A DNA stretch of 45,766 bases, from the NCBI RefSeq assembly GCF_003263785.1, contig NZ_JYJK01000080.1, positions 1-45,766 of the forward strand, written 5' to 3'. Under the pieces are notes generated by a model. It did no database searches, was not told the origin of the DNA, and worked only from the letters and a program-made list of their open reading frames with translations. Shown piece by piece: positions 1 through 9,273 of this stretch. Every line of letters starts with the position of its first letter. Position 1 is the stretch's first letter. The translations under genes and the position numbers were made by a program. Origin of the DNA: Vibrio variabilis. Its GTDB lineage: Bacteria; Pseudomonadota; Gammaproteobacteria; Enterobacterales; Vibrionaceae.

Positions 1-1881
1 GTTATTACTGGCTTGGTAGCGGAACTTCAGGAAGTTCTGACCGTTACTTAAAATTTGGAACGCATCTTTCAGGTTGCGTCTTTCAAAGTCTGACAAATTC
101 TCTGGCTCAACGTTGTTGTCTGGCTCGATGCCTTGCTCGACGTCGAGCGCTTGGTGAGAGATTCGAACCATTGAGATAAATTCGAGGGCATCTTTAAGAT
201 CCCGCGCGCGACCTTTCGGTAAAATCCCCGCTTCGTGGATGTCATCAAGTCGCTCAAATGAGTTAGTAGAGCGGGAGCCAACGGCGAGGGCGTGTACACG
301 GATAAGATCCACCAAAGGTGCCGTGCCACGTCGTTTAAGGTTGATTGAGTTGTTATGACGGCCATCTTTCTCCATCACAAAGTCTTTAAAGAAGCCAAGA
401 GGCGGTTTGCGGTTTAGTGCATTGCGAGCCAAGCAGGCTAGGAAGCGATTGTTGCGTCTCGCGCGTCTGACAATAAAACCATTGAGCTGCTCAGCCCATT
501 TGAGTTTGCCGTATACACCATCTAAGTCGAAGAAGATGGAGGCATTGAGTAGCGCTTTCGGGTTGGGATCGTCAATCCAATCAGCAAAGCAGGCTTCCCA
601 CTCTTTGCGGGTCATTCGCCACTCTGGATTCGTGGCCATGATATCGCCGGTGCAGTAGGTGTAGCCACAATCGGCTAAGCCATCGCAGATAAACTTAGAG
701 AAGGCTTCAAAGTACTTACCGTGCTTAGCTTTGTCATAGCTGTCATCAAGAATAATAGCGTTGTCTTGATCGGTCACCAATAGCTGCTCATCGCGTCCCA
801 TGGAGCCTAGAGCTAAGAAGCAGTATGGGATTGGCGCTTGGCCTAACTCTTCTTCTGCGAGTTCAATGATGCGCTGTTTGAAGCTTCGTCCGATCACCGA
901 CATCGCGGTGCCAACCATGTGGGCGTTGGCATCTTCATTCACCAAGCGCACAAAACTGTCGCGAACCTGTTCAGACAGGGCTTTGAGTTCTTCAATGGAC
1001 TGTTGCTGGAAGATACTGCTTACTAGCAGTAGCGAGTTCTGCGATTCGTAACGAACGATATCGGTGGTTTCGATGATCCCCAACGGTTTTTTGTTTTTAA
1101 GTACCGGGAGATGATGGACGTTGTAACGAAGCATGGTGAGCATCGCTTCGTACACATACGCGTTGTGATCCAGAGAAATCACGTCCGTGGACATGACGCT
1201 GGAGACTTCATCCTGTGGATCTAGGTTTTCCGCTAGAACGCGTGTACACAAGTCTCTATCGGTAATAATACCGACCACAGGAGAGGAGTCATCTTCATCA
1301 CTTTCGACGATTTCAGGGTCGATAATAAGTAGTGATGACACCTGTTCATCCGCCATAACGCGAGCAGCATTCTGGATGCTACTACTGCGTTCAATAGTGG
1401 GCGCGTCACGAGTCAGTAGGGTTCGAACCTTGGAAGTGGTGAGATCGTTGGTGTTTTCGTTGTTTGAGACAGTTTGGCGTAATCTAACCGTATCTTCTAC
1501 TTCTACAAAGTCAGCGAAGGTATCAAAACCATCATAAAGCTCCTGAAAGACTTCAGCCGGAATACAGTACACTAAGGTGTCTTCTACGGCTTTAGCGGGG
1601 AAGCGTACTTTGTTATTGGTAAGGAGACCCATCTGACCAAACAGATCGCCTTCATCAATTCGGTTATACAGCTCACCTTTACGGCGATAGATCTCGACGA
1701 CGCCGCTGCGCACCATGTACAGATCTTGAATATCGTCGCCAAAATGAATGATGGGCGTGTCTTCACGATAGTAGCCAATCTCAATTTGCTGTGAGACGTG
1801 TATCAGCGTTTCTTCGGGAAGTTCATCGAAAGGGGGATGAGAGGCCAGAAAGTTCTGGATTTCAATCAGTTCAGCGTCCAT
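1..1881 (-). CDS. cNMP-binding / CBS-pair / DUF294 nucleotidyltransferase-like protein (3' end outside window)
   Basis: An uninterrupted reading frame of 627 codons runs off the left edge, so the C-terminus is missing. The ATG at 1881 gives MDAELIEIQNFLASHPPF. The N-terminal ~130 residues form a cyclic-nucleotide-binding fold (IHFGDDIQDLYMVRSGVVEIY, then GDLFGQMGL). A CBS pair follows at about residues 155-275 (VVGIITDRDLCTRVLAE; HHLPVLKNKKPLGIIETTD). A DUF294 nucleotidyltransferase-like domain begins near residue 350, with a GSMGR-DEQ motif followed by TDQDNAII, and a DUF294 C-terminal domain completes it. Members of this family (COG2905-type) are presumed signal-transduction nucleotidyltransferases, but substrate and ligand are unknown. 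The domain order is clear; the function is inferred. Confidence 0.9.
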   Translation of the reverse strand, partial: MDAELIEIQNFLASHPPFDELPEETLIHVSQQIEIGYYREDTPIIHFGDDIQDLYMVRSGVVEIYRRKGELYNRIDEGDLFGQMGLLTNNKVRFPAKAVEDTLVYCIPAEVFQELYDGFDTFADFVEVEDTVRLRQTVSNNENTNDLTTSKVRTLLTRDAPTIERSSSIQNAARVMADEQVSSLLIIDPEIVESDEDDSSPVVGIITDRDLCTRVLAENLDPQDEVSSVMSTDVISLDHNAYVYEAMLTMLRYNVHHLPVLKNKKPLGIIETTDIVRYESQNSLLLVSSIFQQQSIEELKALSEQVRDSFVRLVNEDANAHMVGTAMSVIGRSFKQRIIELAEEELGQAPIPYCFLALGSMGRDEQLLVTDQDNAIILDDSYDKAKHGKYFEAFSKFICDGLADCGYTYCTGDIMATNPEWRMTRKEWEACFADWIDDPNPKALLNASIFFDLDGVYGKLKWAEQLNGFIVRRARRNNRFLACLARNALNRKPPLGFFKDFVMEKDGRHNNSINLKRRGTAPLVDLIRVHALAVGSRSTNSFERLDDIHEAGILPKGRARDLKDALEFISMVRISHQALDVEQGIEPDNNVEPENLSDFERRNLKDAFQILSNGQNFLKFRYQASNN

Positions 1882-1929
1882 GACGAGCCTTATCAAATGG
1901 AGTATCTGTTAATACTACACGCTGAAACC

Positions 1930-1955
1930 AAAAAGGTCAGCTTGCGCTGACCTTT
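1930..1955 (-). terminator. Rho-independent terminator of aspC
   Basis: A 10-bp stem (1932-1941 with 1946-1955, loop TTGC) is followed on the minus strand by a T-rich run. It sits 25 bases past the aspC stop and before the start of the DUF294 gene, so the two genes are probably separate transcripts. Confidence 0.85.
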
Positions 1956-1980
1956 GAGTTAATATTTTGATATTGGGGCA

Positions 1981-3172
1981 TTAAAGTACCGCAGCGATAC
2001 CTTTACACAGTGGTCCCATATTTGATTTGGTCATGCCCGCAACACTGATACGGCCAGAACCAACGATGTAGATAGCAAACTCTTCTTTTAGACGGTTCAC
2101 TTGCTCTTTGCTTAGACCAGAGAAAGAGAACATGCCGTTTTGGCGCTCGATAAAGCTAAAGTCAGCATCAACGCCTTCTGCTTTTAGTGTTTCAACAAAC
2201 AGCTCGCGCATATCTTGGATACGGTCACGCATTTCTGCTACTTCTTGCTCCCATTCTGCGCGTAGTTCAGCATCGTTAAGGATGTAAGTCACAACCGCTG
2301 AGCCGTGTGCTGGTGGGTTAGAGTAGATAGAGCGAATGATGCTCTTAACTTGAGAGAACGCCGTCGTTGCGATCTCTTCTGATGCCGCAACCAGTGTGAA
2401 TGCACCCACACGCTCGTTGTATAGACCGAAGTTTTTCGAGAACGAGCTCGCGACTAGAATTTCTGTGTTGTACTTAGCAAAGGTACGTAGACCTTGTGCA
2501 TCTTCTTCTACGCCTTTTGCAAAACCTTGGTATGCGAAGTCAAATAGAGGGATAAGACCTTTTGTCTGCGACAAGCTTGGCTAGTTGCTCCCACTCGTCA
2601 GTTGTTGGGTCGATGCCTGTTGGGTTGTGGCAGCAGCCGTGTAGTAGAACGATGTCGCCTGCAGATGCTTGCTCTAGGTCAGCAACCATGCCAGCGAAAT
2701 CTTTGTCTTTGCTTTCCGCATCGTAGTAACGGTATTGCGCAGTTTCGATACCTGCAGCGCTGAATACGCCGTTGTGGTTAGCCCACGTTGGGTTACTGAT
2801 CCAGATTTTCACGTCGCCAAGTTGGCGCTTGATGAATTCGCCCGCAACACGTAGCGCACCAGTACCACCTGGAGCTTGAGCTGTTTTTGCACGTTTTTCA
2901 ACTACGATTTCAGCATCTGCACCGAACAGCTGTTTTTGTACCGCTAGACCGTATTCAGCTGTACCTTCAATCGTTAGGTAAGACTTGGTTTTCTCTGTTT
3001 CTAAAAGTGCTGCTTCCGCTTTCTTTACGGTCGCTAGAACAGGAGTTTCACCTTGCTCATTCTTGTAGATACCAACACCTAGGTTGATCTTTTCAGCGCG
3101 AGCGTCTTTTTTAAACTCTTCTGTTAGACCGAGGATAGGATCAGCGGGTGCTGCAACAACTTTCTCAAACAT
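1981..3172 (-). CDS. aspC: Aspartate/aromatic aminotransferase, frameshifted in this sequence
   Basis: Class I PLP-dependent aminotransferase that interconverts aspartate + 2-oxoglutarate and oxaloacetate + glutamate in the cytoplasm. The N-terminus [16 protein letters not shown], the substrate-binding stretch [26 protein letters not shown] and the PLP-lysine motif [15 protein letters not shown] are all present. The frame breaks after LVADK: the plus strand has four T at 2560-2563 where three are needed. Removing one T restores [18 protein letters not shown] and a 396-residue protein, the normal family length. I start at ATG 3172, preceded by a GGATGAAG-type ribosome site; the longer frame upstream has no family-like sequence. 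The break is probably a sequence error because both halves are fully conserved. Confidence 0.95.
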
Positions 3173-3389
3173 ATTCTTCATCCATGTTAATTGAAGGGGC
3201 GAAAAACCATTGGTAACGAAACGGTTACTTGGTGACAACAGCCTATTTATACCTTTGAAGGCTATACCTGACAACCACATTAAAGAAGAAAACAGAAAAT
3301 TATTTTGATTTGAAACAGAAAAGGGCACTAATTAGGTGTTTGTGTATGAAAAGGTATGGGTTTATCACCAACATATGGGGAGAAAGATG

Positions 3390-3461
3390 TCACTAACGTG
3401 TCATACGCTGATGAATGGGGTTGGCAGTATCTGCCAACCTTAGAGCCAGACACGTTAGTGA
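3390..3461. repeat. Nested inverted repeat (two stems) between aspC and the 3469 gene
   Basis: A perfect 13-bp outer inverted repeat (3390-3402, TCACTAACGTGTC, with 3449-3461) encloses a second perfect 9-bp stem (3419-3427 with 3431-3439, 3-base loop). There is no T-run on either side. The pair would fold into a two-tiered hairpin in RNA from either strand. Confidence 0.8.
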
Positions 3462-3468
3462 TAGCGGG

Positions 3469-3777
3469 TTAGTCGTCGTGGCCTTTTAATTGGTGCTCGG
3501 ACTCTACAGCCTGAGTTTCGATATCGGGATTTTTCTCGAACTGACTTTTCGCCCAATCATTGAGGTGCTTGAGGATTGCGCTCGCTGCATGCTCTTTAGT
3601 TGCCTCTTCACTGCTGCCAACAGCAAGATCTTGTTTGGGATGTAAGCCAGTTTCGTCTTCTGCAACATGTAGCCAATCTGGGTGCCAATAGTAAGGCTGG
3701 CCGCTCGTGGACTCCCATTTATGTACGCCGTTACTTTCACCGGAGTATTGGATATCGTTCTGTGTAAACTTGCCCAT
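3469..3777 (-). CDS. Small acidic hypothetical protein (102 aa)
   Basis: Starts at ATG 3777, seven bases after a GAGG ribosome site; the in-frame TTG one codon upstream is a less likely start. The protein is hydrophilic, with no signal peptide or membrane segment. Its middle is rich in aromatic residues (HKWESTSGQPYYWHPDWLHV) and its C-terminal half looks helical (AASAILKHLNDWAKSQFE). I do not recognise the family. It lies between aspC and asnS on the same strand and is bounded by the asnS terminator upstream and a hairpin downstream, so it is probably transcribed alone. Confidence 0.7.
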   Translation of the reverse strand: MGKFTQNDIQYSGESNGVHKWESTSGQPYYWHPDWLHVAEDETGLHPKQDLAVGSSEEATKEHAASAILKHLNDWAKSQFEKNPDIETQAVESEHQLKGHDD

Positions 3778-3911
3778 CAAAACACCTCATTTTGTCGTTT
3801 TTCTTTAATCTAAATGTAGTGCGATTTTGATGGTTTACCAATTGGAAAACTGCGTCGAAAACGAAAACTAAGCGCGCATTAATCGAGACTTGAAAAGGGT
3901 ATGTTGAGCAA

Positions 3912-3940
3912 TAAAAAAGGCCACCGGTAAGGTGGCCTTT
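3912..3940 (-). terminator. Rho-independent terminator of asnS
   Basis: A perfect 10-bp stem (3916-3925 AAAGGCCACC with 3931-3940, 5-base loop) is followed on the minus strand by TTTTTTAT. It lies 40 bases past the asnS stop. Confidence 0.92.
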
Positions 3941-3979
3941 GAAAATCCTGATTCGCGAAACTGCTATTTCGCGAACGGC

Positions 3980-5380
3980 TTAGAAGTTCGCGCTACGTGG
4001 TGTACGTGGGAATGGGATAACGTCACGAACGTTGCCCATACCTGTTACGTAAGACACTAGACGCTCAAAGCCAAGACCGAAGCCTGCGTGAGGTACTGTG
4101 CCGTAACGACGTAGGTCGCGGTACCAGTTCATGTGCTCTGGGTCGATGTTCATCGCGCGCATACGGTCATCTAGGATGTCTAGACGCTCTTCGCGCTGTG
4201 CACCACCGATGATTTCACCGATGCCTGGTGCTAGTACGTCCATCGCCGCAACTGTTTTACCGTCATCGTTCAAGCGCATGTAGAATGCCTTGATGTCTTT
4301 CGGGTAGTTCTTAACGATAACTGGCGCTTTGAAGTGCTCTTCCGCTAGGTAACGCTCGTGCTCAGAAGACATATCGATACCCCACTCAACAGGGAATTCG
4401 AACTCACGACCAGAATCTAGAAGGATTTGGATGGCGTCAGTGTAGTCAACTTGTGCAAAGTCAGCATCTACGAACTGCTCTAGGCGAGTGATTGCTTGCT
4501 TGTCGATGCGCTGAGCAAAGAACTCAAGATCATCACGACGCTCTGCCAGTACTGCTTTAAATACGTACTTAAGCATGTCTTCAGCTAGTTTAGCCACATC
4601 TTCTAGGTCTGCGAATGCCACTTCAGGCTCAACCATCCAGAACTCCGCTAGGTGGCGGCTGGTGTTTGAGTTTTCTGCACGGAACGTCGGACCAAAGGTG
4701 TAAACCTTGCTTAGTGCACACGCGTAAGCTTCAGCGTTCAGCTGGCCAGATACGGTTAGGAATGTCTCTTTACCGAAGAAGTCTTCGTTGAAGTCTACGT
4801 CGCCTTTTTCAGTGCGAGGCAGGTTCTCAAGGTCTAGAGTAGACACACGGAACATTTCGCCAGCACCTTCAGCGTCAGACGCTGTGATAAGTGGCGCAGA
4901 AGTCCAGAAGAAACCTTGCTCGTGGTAGAAGCGGTGAATCGCTTGAGATAGACAGTTACGAACACGCGCAACCGCACCGATCACGTTAGTGCGTGGACGA
5001 AGGTGTGCTACTTCACGTAGGTACTCGATTGAGTGACGAGTCTTAGCCATTGGGTAAGTCTCTGCGTCTTCAACCCAGCCAACCACTTTAACGTCAGTCG
5101 CTGCAAGCTCAAAGTCTTGACCTTTCGCTGGAGATTCTACGATTTTGCCCGTCACTTCCACTGAACAACCAGTCGTCAGTTTTAGGACTTCTTCTTCGTA
5201 ATTATTAAGATTATTTGGGACCACGGCCTGAATCGGGTCGAAACAAGAGCCGTCGTAGATGGCAAGGAAAGAGATTCCAGCTTTGGAATCACGACGCGAA
5301 CGGATCCAGCCGCGAACAGTTACTTCACTGTCTACCGCTAGCTTACCGCTTAGTACGTCAGTTACAGGCGCGTAAGTCAT
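3980..5380 (-). CDS. asnS: Asparaginyl-tRNA synthetase
   Basis: Class IIb synthetase that charges tRNA-Asn with asparagine. An N-terminal OB-fold anticodon-binding domain (about residues 15-100, with [14 protein letters not shown]) precedes the catalytic core. Motif 2 reads [17 protein letters not shown] and motif 3 reads [15 protein letters not shown], then the C-terminus [14 protein letters not shown] choose ATG 5380 ([13 protein letters not shown]) because it gives 466 residues, the same length as E. coli AsnS, with the same N-terminus. Upstream in-frame ATGs at 5392 and 5398 exist, and a GGAG lies 12 bases before 5380, so the start is slightly uncertain. The frame is intact. Confidence 0.98.
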   Translation of the reverse strand: MTYAPVTDVLSGKLAVDSEVTVRGWIRSRRDSKAGISFLAIYDGSCFDPIQAVVPNNLNNYEEEVLKLTTGCSVEVTGKIVESPAKGQDFELAATDVKVVGWVEDAETYPMAKTRHSIEYLREVAHLRPRTNVIGAVARVRNCLSQAIHRFYHEQGFFWTSAPLITASDAEGAGEMFRVSTLDLENLPRTEKGDVDFNEDFFGKETFLTVSGQLNAEAYACALSKVYTFGPTFRAENSNTSRHLAEFWMVEPEVAFADLEDVAKLAEDMLKYVFKAVLAERRDDLEFFAQRIDKQAITRLEQFVDADFAQVDYTDAIQILLDSGREFEFPVEWGIDMSSEHERYLAEEHFKAPVIVKNYPKDIKAFYMRLNDDGKTVAAMDVLAPGIGEIIGGAQREERLDILDDRMRAMNIDPEHMNWYRDLRRYGTVPHAGFGLGFERLVSYVTGMGNVRDVIPFPRTPRSANF

Positions 5381-5411
5381 GTTATTAATCATCTCCATGG
5401 AGGTAACAATA

Positions 5412-5456
5412 CAACCCAATGATATTCGACCAATAATTAGTCAACTCATTGGGTTG
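5412..5456. promoter_or_regulatory. 11-bp inverted repeat in the asnS leader
   Basis: Perfect arms at 5412-5422 (CAACCCAATGA) and 5446-5456 are separated by 23 bases, just upstream of the asnS start region. In the asnS transcript this would form a hairpin ending about 30 bases before the start codon. It could be an operator or an RNA leader structure. There is no T-run, so it is not a simple terminator. Confidence 0.6.
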
Positions 5457-5505
5457 CTACTAAATTTCTTTTCAAAGGGACATATTACCTGTCAATTTTC
5501 ACGGT

Positions 5506-7125
5506 TCAACCTTTATTGTGGTTATTAAGCATAAATTGATTAAGTAATGTCTCCAGCTGATGAGAAAGCTGCTGTAAGTCCATGCTGATTTGATGCGTTT
5601 GGGTTGCGCTGCTGGATGTTTCGTTGGCGTGCTCTGTGATGATGGCGGTTTTTTCACCGACACTTTCACTGGTTTGGCGGTTGGCTTGGATCTGATCCTG
5701 CACTTGGCTGGCAAGCTCTGTCGTGGATTCAATTTGCGACACTACGGTCTGCATTTTGCGAGCGAGGGCTTGCACTTCATCAGCACGCTGATGGGCAGTG
5801 TCGGACACTTGATTGACCGCGTTAACAGAGAAACTGCTGCCTTGTTGAAACTTGGCAATAATGGTTTCAATATCGTTGGTCGCTTCAGTCGTTCGACTGG
5901 CAAGGGAGCGAACTTCATCGGCGACAACGGCAAAGCCTCGGCCTTGCTCACCCGCACGTGCTGCTTCAATGGCAGCGTTGAGCGCCAACAGATTCGTTTG
6001 GTCAGCAATGCCTTTAATGGTGGATAGGATCGCAGAGACTTGTTCCGTTTGCTCATTGAGCTCAGAGATGTGCGTGGAGACTTGGGTAATGTCTTGTACC
6101 AACGATTCTATGTCATCGCTGGCATTTTTCGCTTCCACGCTGCTTAGTCGGGTGAGTTCACACGTCTCTTGCATCAATTGGGAGGCGCGCTGTGTGGCTT
6201 CACTGACCGTTGCCTGCTGTTCTTTTAGCATTTGCATGTTGGCTTCTACCGCAGCAGTCTCGTTAAGCTGACGCTTGGCAGTAGACTCATTATTTTGCGC
6301 GATGTCAGTAAGCTTGTCGGCATTGCCACTGACGGTTTGAGCGGTCGACTGCACTTTAACTAGGCTATGTGAAACAGTATCTAGGAAGTCGTTGATATCA
6401 TTAGTCAGATCACCAACTTCATCGTTTTGCTTACCGTCTAAACGAATGGAGAGATCTTTGCTTCCACTTACTCGAGTCATAAATTTCGATGTAGTCTGCA
6501 CCGGACCCACGATAAAGCGTCTTGCAATGAAAATGGTCGCGAGGTAGCCGATAAACGCAATGGCGGCCATGATGGCAACGGCAATCGCGGTGCGCTTGTT
6601 GATCATGCTGTTTACATGACTGAGATTGTACTCAATTCGAATTGCGCCCAGCACTTCACCTTCTTTAGACATGTGGCAAGCAATACAGTTGGTGCCGCGG
6701 TAGTTCTCGCTGGCTTTCATTGGCAATGCAACGACGAGACCTTGCCCCCATTCTGCCTTAAATGGCTCTAACACGGTTTCTCCAAGGAGAGCGCGCTTGT
6801 CGATATCGTCAAGCGCGGCTTGATTGTCTAAACCTGGGCCATAGAGCTTGCTCACCGCATCACCACGAAGCACTCGGACATTCTCGATGTTCTCTTGAGC
6901 GAGTGCTTTGCCTCTTAACGTCTCTTTTTGCGCCATGGTTCCGGTAAGCATCATCATATTCAAACTATCGAAATAGTTACTGGCTTTATCCTCTAGCTGT
7001 TCGCTGAGTACCGAATAGATGAGGTTACGTTGCTGGTTGTATTGATAAGTGGTTGAAATGACAACGACGGTGCCAAAAACCAAGATAAGTGCGAGTAGAA
7101 GTTTATTTGTTATAGTAAGTCGCAT
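5506..7125 (-). CDS. Methyl-accepting chemotaxis protein with a CxxCH haem motif in the sensor domain
   Basis: A 539-aa transmembrane chemoreceptor. TM1 is about residues 8-28, a periplasmic sensor domain spans about 30-179, TM2 about 180-201, then a HAMP domain (about 202-255) and a cytoplasmic signalling domain. The conserved hairpin tip is at about 379-410 ([20 protein letters not shown], then [12 protein letters not shown]). The sensor domain ends with [16 protein letters not shown]: Cys147, Cys150 and His151 form a canonical c-type haem attachment site. The periplasmic location suits haem attachment. This suggests a redox or gas sensor that controls motility through CheA/CheW. The haem is inferred from the motif alone; the receptor assignment is firm. 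It does not share a transcript with asnS, having its own 125-bp upstream gap. Confidence 0.95.
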   Translation of the reverse strand: MRLTITNKLLLALILVFGTVVVISTTYQYNQQRNLIYSVLSEQLEDKASNYFDSLNMMMLTGTMAQKETLRGKALAQENIENVRVLRGDAVSKLYGPGLDNQAALDDIDKRALLGETVLEPFKAEWGQGLVVALPMKASENYRGTNCIACHMSKEGEVLGAIRIEYNLSHVNSMINKRTAIAVAIMAAIAFIGYLATIFIARRFIVGPVQTTSKFMTRVSGSKDLSIRLDGKQNDEVGDLTNDINDFLDTVSHSLVKVQSTAQTVSGNADKLTDIAQNNESTAKRQLNETAAVEANMQMLKEQQATVSEATQRASQLMQETCELTRLSSVEAKNASDDIESLVQDITQVSTHISELNEQTEQVSAILSTIKGIADQTNLLALNAAIEAARAGEQGRGFAVVADEVRSLASRTTEATNDIETIIAKFQQGSSFSVNAVNQVSDTAHQRADEVQALARKMQTVVSQIESTTELASQVQDQIQANRQTSESVGEKTAIITEHANETSSSATQTHQISMDLQQLSHQLETLLNQFMLNNHNKG

Positions 7126-7414
7126 AATTATATTGTTAACTGTATGGGCTGACAGGGTGAATATTAAGTTAACAAATGCTTGGTGGAAAAGTGGATTTGT
7201 GGCAAAACCTCGAAAAGCTCATGGTTTTTAGTGCAAACTGCTTCAAAATTGAGAAATCACCCTCCAAACGTGGTCGTACCATCACACCTGTGAATCGTAG
7301 CCGGTTTACTATCACCAGGTCATCGAAACTTCATCAGTTCTTGACTCAAATCTGACAGGGTAGTGTGTTGTCAGGCGTAAAAATGAGGTTTGATGTCATT
7401 GAACTTTATCCAGC

Positions 7415-8002
7415 ATGTTTTCACAAACTACTGAATTATCTGCAAACAATAGCTTCTCCAAGGTGAAAGCTCAGGCGTTTCGACCATTGGTCTTGGCGCT
7501 TTTTATTGTGCTTTCTTTGTACTATTCATGGGTCTTGTATCTCGCCGCGCATCCGAATGTGTCCACGGCTTACCAGACTTATTACATTGAAAAGAAAACG
7601 CGCTATTGGGGCAAAGAGAATATGGATCTCCTTTGGCCTGAAAAGGGCACGATTAATGTAGCAGAACCATCGCCATTTTTGAGTCGCCAAGGTTGGGAGC
7701 CTTTACCTAAGGGAGAGGGGAGAGAGTTGGTGCATGATGCGAGCCTCTACTTTAACTTCAAAAAAACGCCGCATAGCCCTGTTCGAATTAAACTTTCGCT
7801 TAATCAATCGATTACTGAGCCTGTATATATTTCAGCGAACCAAGGCAGAAAGGTCATGTTGATGCCATTGGAAATCAATTCACTAGAAACGACGTTACCG
7901 GCAAGTGTTTTTTTGCGCGCTCAGCCAATTCAACAGCTGCAATTTGAAACTGACGCCAGTTTGAATATAAGACAGGTGACGATTACGGAGACGGTGCAAT
8001 GA
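7415..8002 (+). CDS. Membrane-anchored hypothetical protein (195 aa) paired with a glycosyltransferase
   Basis: One N-terminal membrane segment at about residues 23-44 (FRPLVLALFIVLSLYYSWVL) leaves a ~150-residue domain outside the cytoplasm. That domain has alternating hydrophobic residues suggesting beta strands (VYISANQGRKVMLMPLEI). I do not recognise the family. The stop overlaps the start of the next gene (ATGA at 7999-8002), so the two are translationally coupled and probably act together. The start ATG has no clear ribosome site, so the exact N-terminus is open. Confidence 0.75.
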   Translation: MFSQTTELSANNSFSKVKAQAFRPLVLALFIVLSLYYSWVLYLAAHPNVSTAYQTYYIEKKTRYWGKENMDLLWPEKGTINVAEPSPFLSRQGWEPLPKGEGRELVHDASLYFNFKKTPHSPVRIKLSLNQSITEPVYISANQGRKVMLMPLEINSLETTLPASVFLRAQPIQQLQFETDASLNIRQVTITETVQ

Positions 8003-9210
8003 GTATGACTACACAGACTGTCACAGATCCACAGAACATGACCGAGTCGACCGAATTGCAGGGAAAGACACGGCACGTTGATAACTCGTTACCAAGCTTG
8101 ATGCTTTCTAAGCAGCAATGGATAACCCTAATGGTAGCGGTTTTGCTCAGTCGCACGGTTTTCTATGCACTAGGACTGATTGGCACGCATGCGTATAACC
8201 CAGAAACGGTTGCCAATATCGATATATGGCAGCAGGTATGCCGTTTTGATTGTATGTGGTTTCAACGCATTGCCGATGATGGCTATGCACTGCTCCCTTC
8301 TTATATGAAAGGCGGCAATGCGGCTAACTGGGCGTTTATGCCAGTGTCACCTTTGTTGGGCAAGCTGATGGCACTGCTAGTGGGAGACACTAATCTCGCG
8401 CTTGTGTTGGTTTCTAACCTGACATTTGTGCTCAGTGTGGTTGTATTCCTGAAAGCACTAAAGCAGTTAAGCTTTAGTGAGGAGATGCAAGACATCGCAA
8501 TTTGGCTACTGTGCTTTTCTCCTTATGCGGTTTATGCCATGTCAGGCTACTCAGAGCCGCTTTATATCGCGCTTATCAGTGGCGTCTTTCTTGCCTGCTA
8601 TCGACAAAATTGGTGGGCAGTGGGCGTGCTTGGGTTGGTCGCGGCCATCACTCGAAACTTGGGTGTTATGTTAGTGTTTTCAGTAGTGATAATGGGCTTT
8701 CAGGCTTATGGAGCGAGCAGTTTCTATCGGCTAAAGAACAATGTGCTCTCGGTGATCGGCGCAGTTTGGTTGATTCCTTTGGGCTTTTTTAGCTATATGG
8801 CTTACTTGCATTTTCACATGGGGGATGCCTTGGCCTTTGGGCATATCCAGATTGCTTGGGGTAGGGAGTTCAGTAATCCAATTGAGTGGTTGGTTTATGG
8901 TGTGAAAACCGGAGGAGCAAAGCTCTATTTGGTGCTGGTATCGCTCATAGGATTCGCACTCAATACTTACCTTTTCGTGAAAAAACGCTATGCAGAAGCC
9001 GCGTTTATGCTGATCAATCTATTGATCCCGCTGTCATCGGGTGTCAATGCAATGCCTCGTTATATTTTTGGCTTGTATCCAACCTACCTGGCAATCATGC
9101 TCCTGCTTGAACGCTATCCAAAAGCGCGAATGCCAACCTTATTGACAGGTGCGGCTATCTCAACCTTTGTTGCTATTGGTTTCTATTCCAACGTGTTCTT
9201 TACCGTATAG
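7999..9210 (+). CDS. PIG-V/COG5542-like integral-membrane glycosyltransferase
   Basis: 403 aa with a hydrophilic ~40-residue N-terminus, then roughly ten membrane segments. The loop after the first segment reads RFDCMWFQRIADDGY, resembling the acidic W-D...RIAxxGY motif of GPI mannosyltransferase II (PIG-V) relatives and other polyprenyl-phosphate-sugar-dependent GT-C enzymes. FSPYAVYAMSGYSEPLY is also typical. It probably transfers a sugar from a lipid carrier on the outer face of the inner membrane. Donor and acceptor are unknown. The partner protein encoded just upstream (overlapping start/stop) may be a cofactor or acceptor. Confidence 0.75.
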   Translation: MSMTTQTVTDPQNMTESTELQGKTRHVDNSLPSLMLSKQQWITLMVAVLLSRTVFYALGLIGTHAYNPETVANIDIWQQVCRFDCMWFQRIADDGYALLPSYMKGGNAANWAFMPVSPLLGKLMALLVGDTNLALVLVSNLTFVLSVVVFLKALKQLSFSEEMQDIAIWLLCFSPYAVYAMSGYSEPLYIALISGVFLACYRQNWWAVGVLGLVAAITRNLGVMLVFSVVIMGFQAYGASSFYRLKNNVLSVIGAVWLIPLGFFSYMAYLHFHMGDALAFGHIQIAWGREFSNPIEWLVYGVKTGGAKLYLVLVSLIGFALNTYLFVKKRYAEAAFMLINLLIPLSSGVNAMPRYIFGLYPTYLAIMLLLERYPKARMPTLLTGAAISTFVAIGFYSNVFFTV

Positions 9211-9216
9211 AGGCAA

Positions 9217-9250
9217 AAATGCCGAAACTGTTTAGGTTTCGGCATTTATA
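9217..9250. terminator. Bidirectional terminator between the glycosyltransferase gene and sdaA
   Basis: A 12-bp stem AAATGCCGAAAC (9217-9228 with 9236-9247, 7-base loop) is flanked by A-rich sequence on the left and T-rich on the right. It lies between two convergent genes and can serve both. Confidence 0.88.
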
Positions 9251-9273
9251 TTATTGAGCGATCTGCAGGCCTA

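Noticed and set aside
5590..6271. Long plus-strand ORFs (145 and 139 aa) opposite the chemoreceptor gene
   Set aside because: They are antisense frames of a strongly conserved MCP signalling domain, have no ribosome site and no protein-family character.
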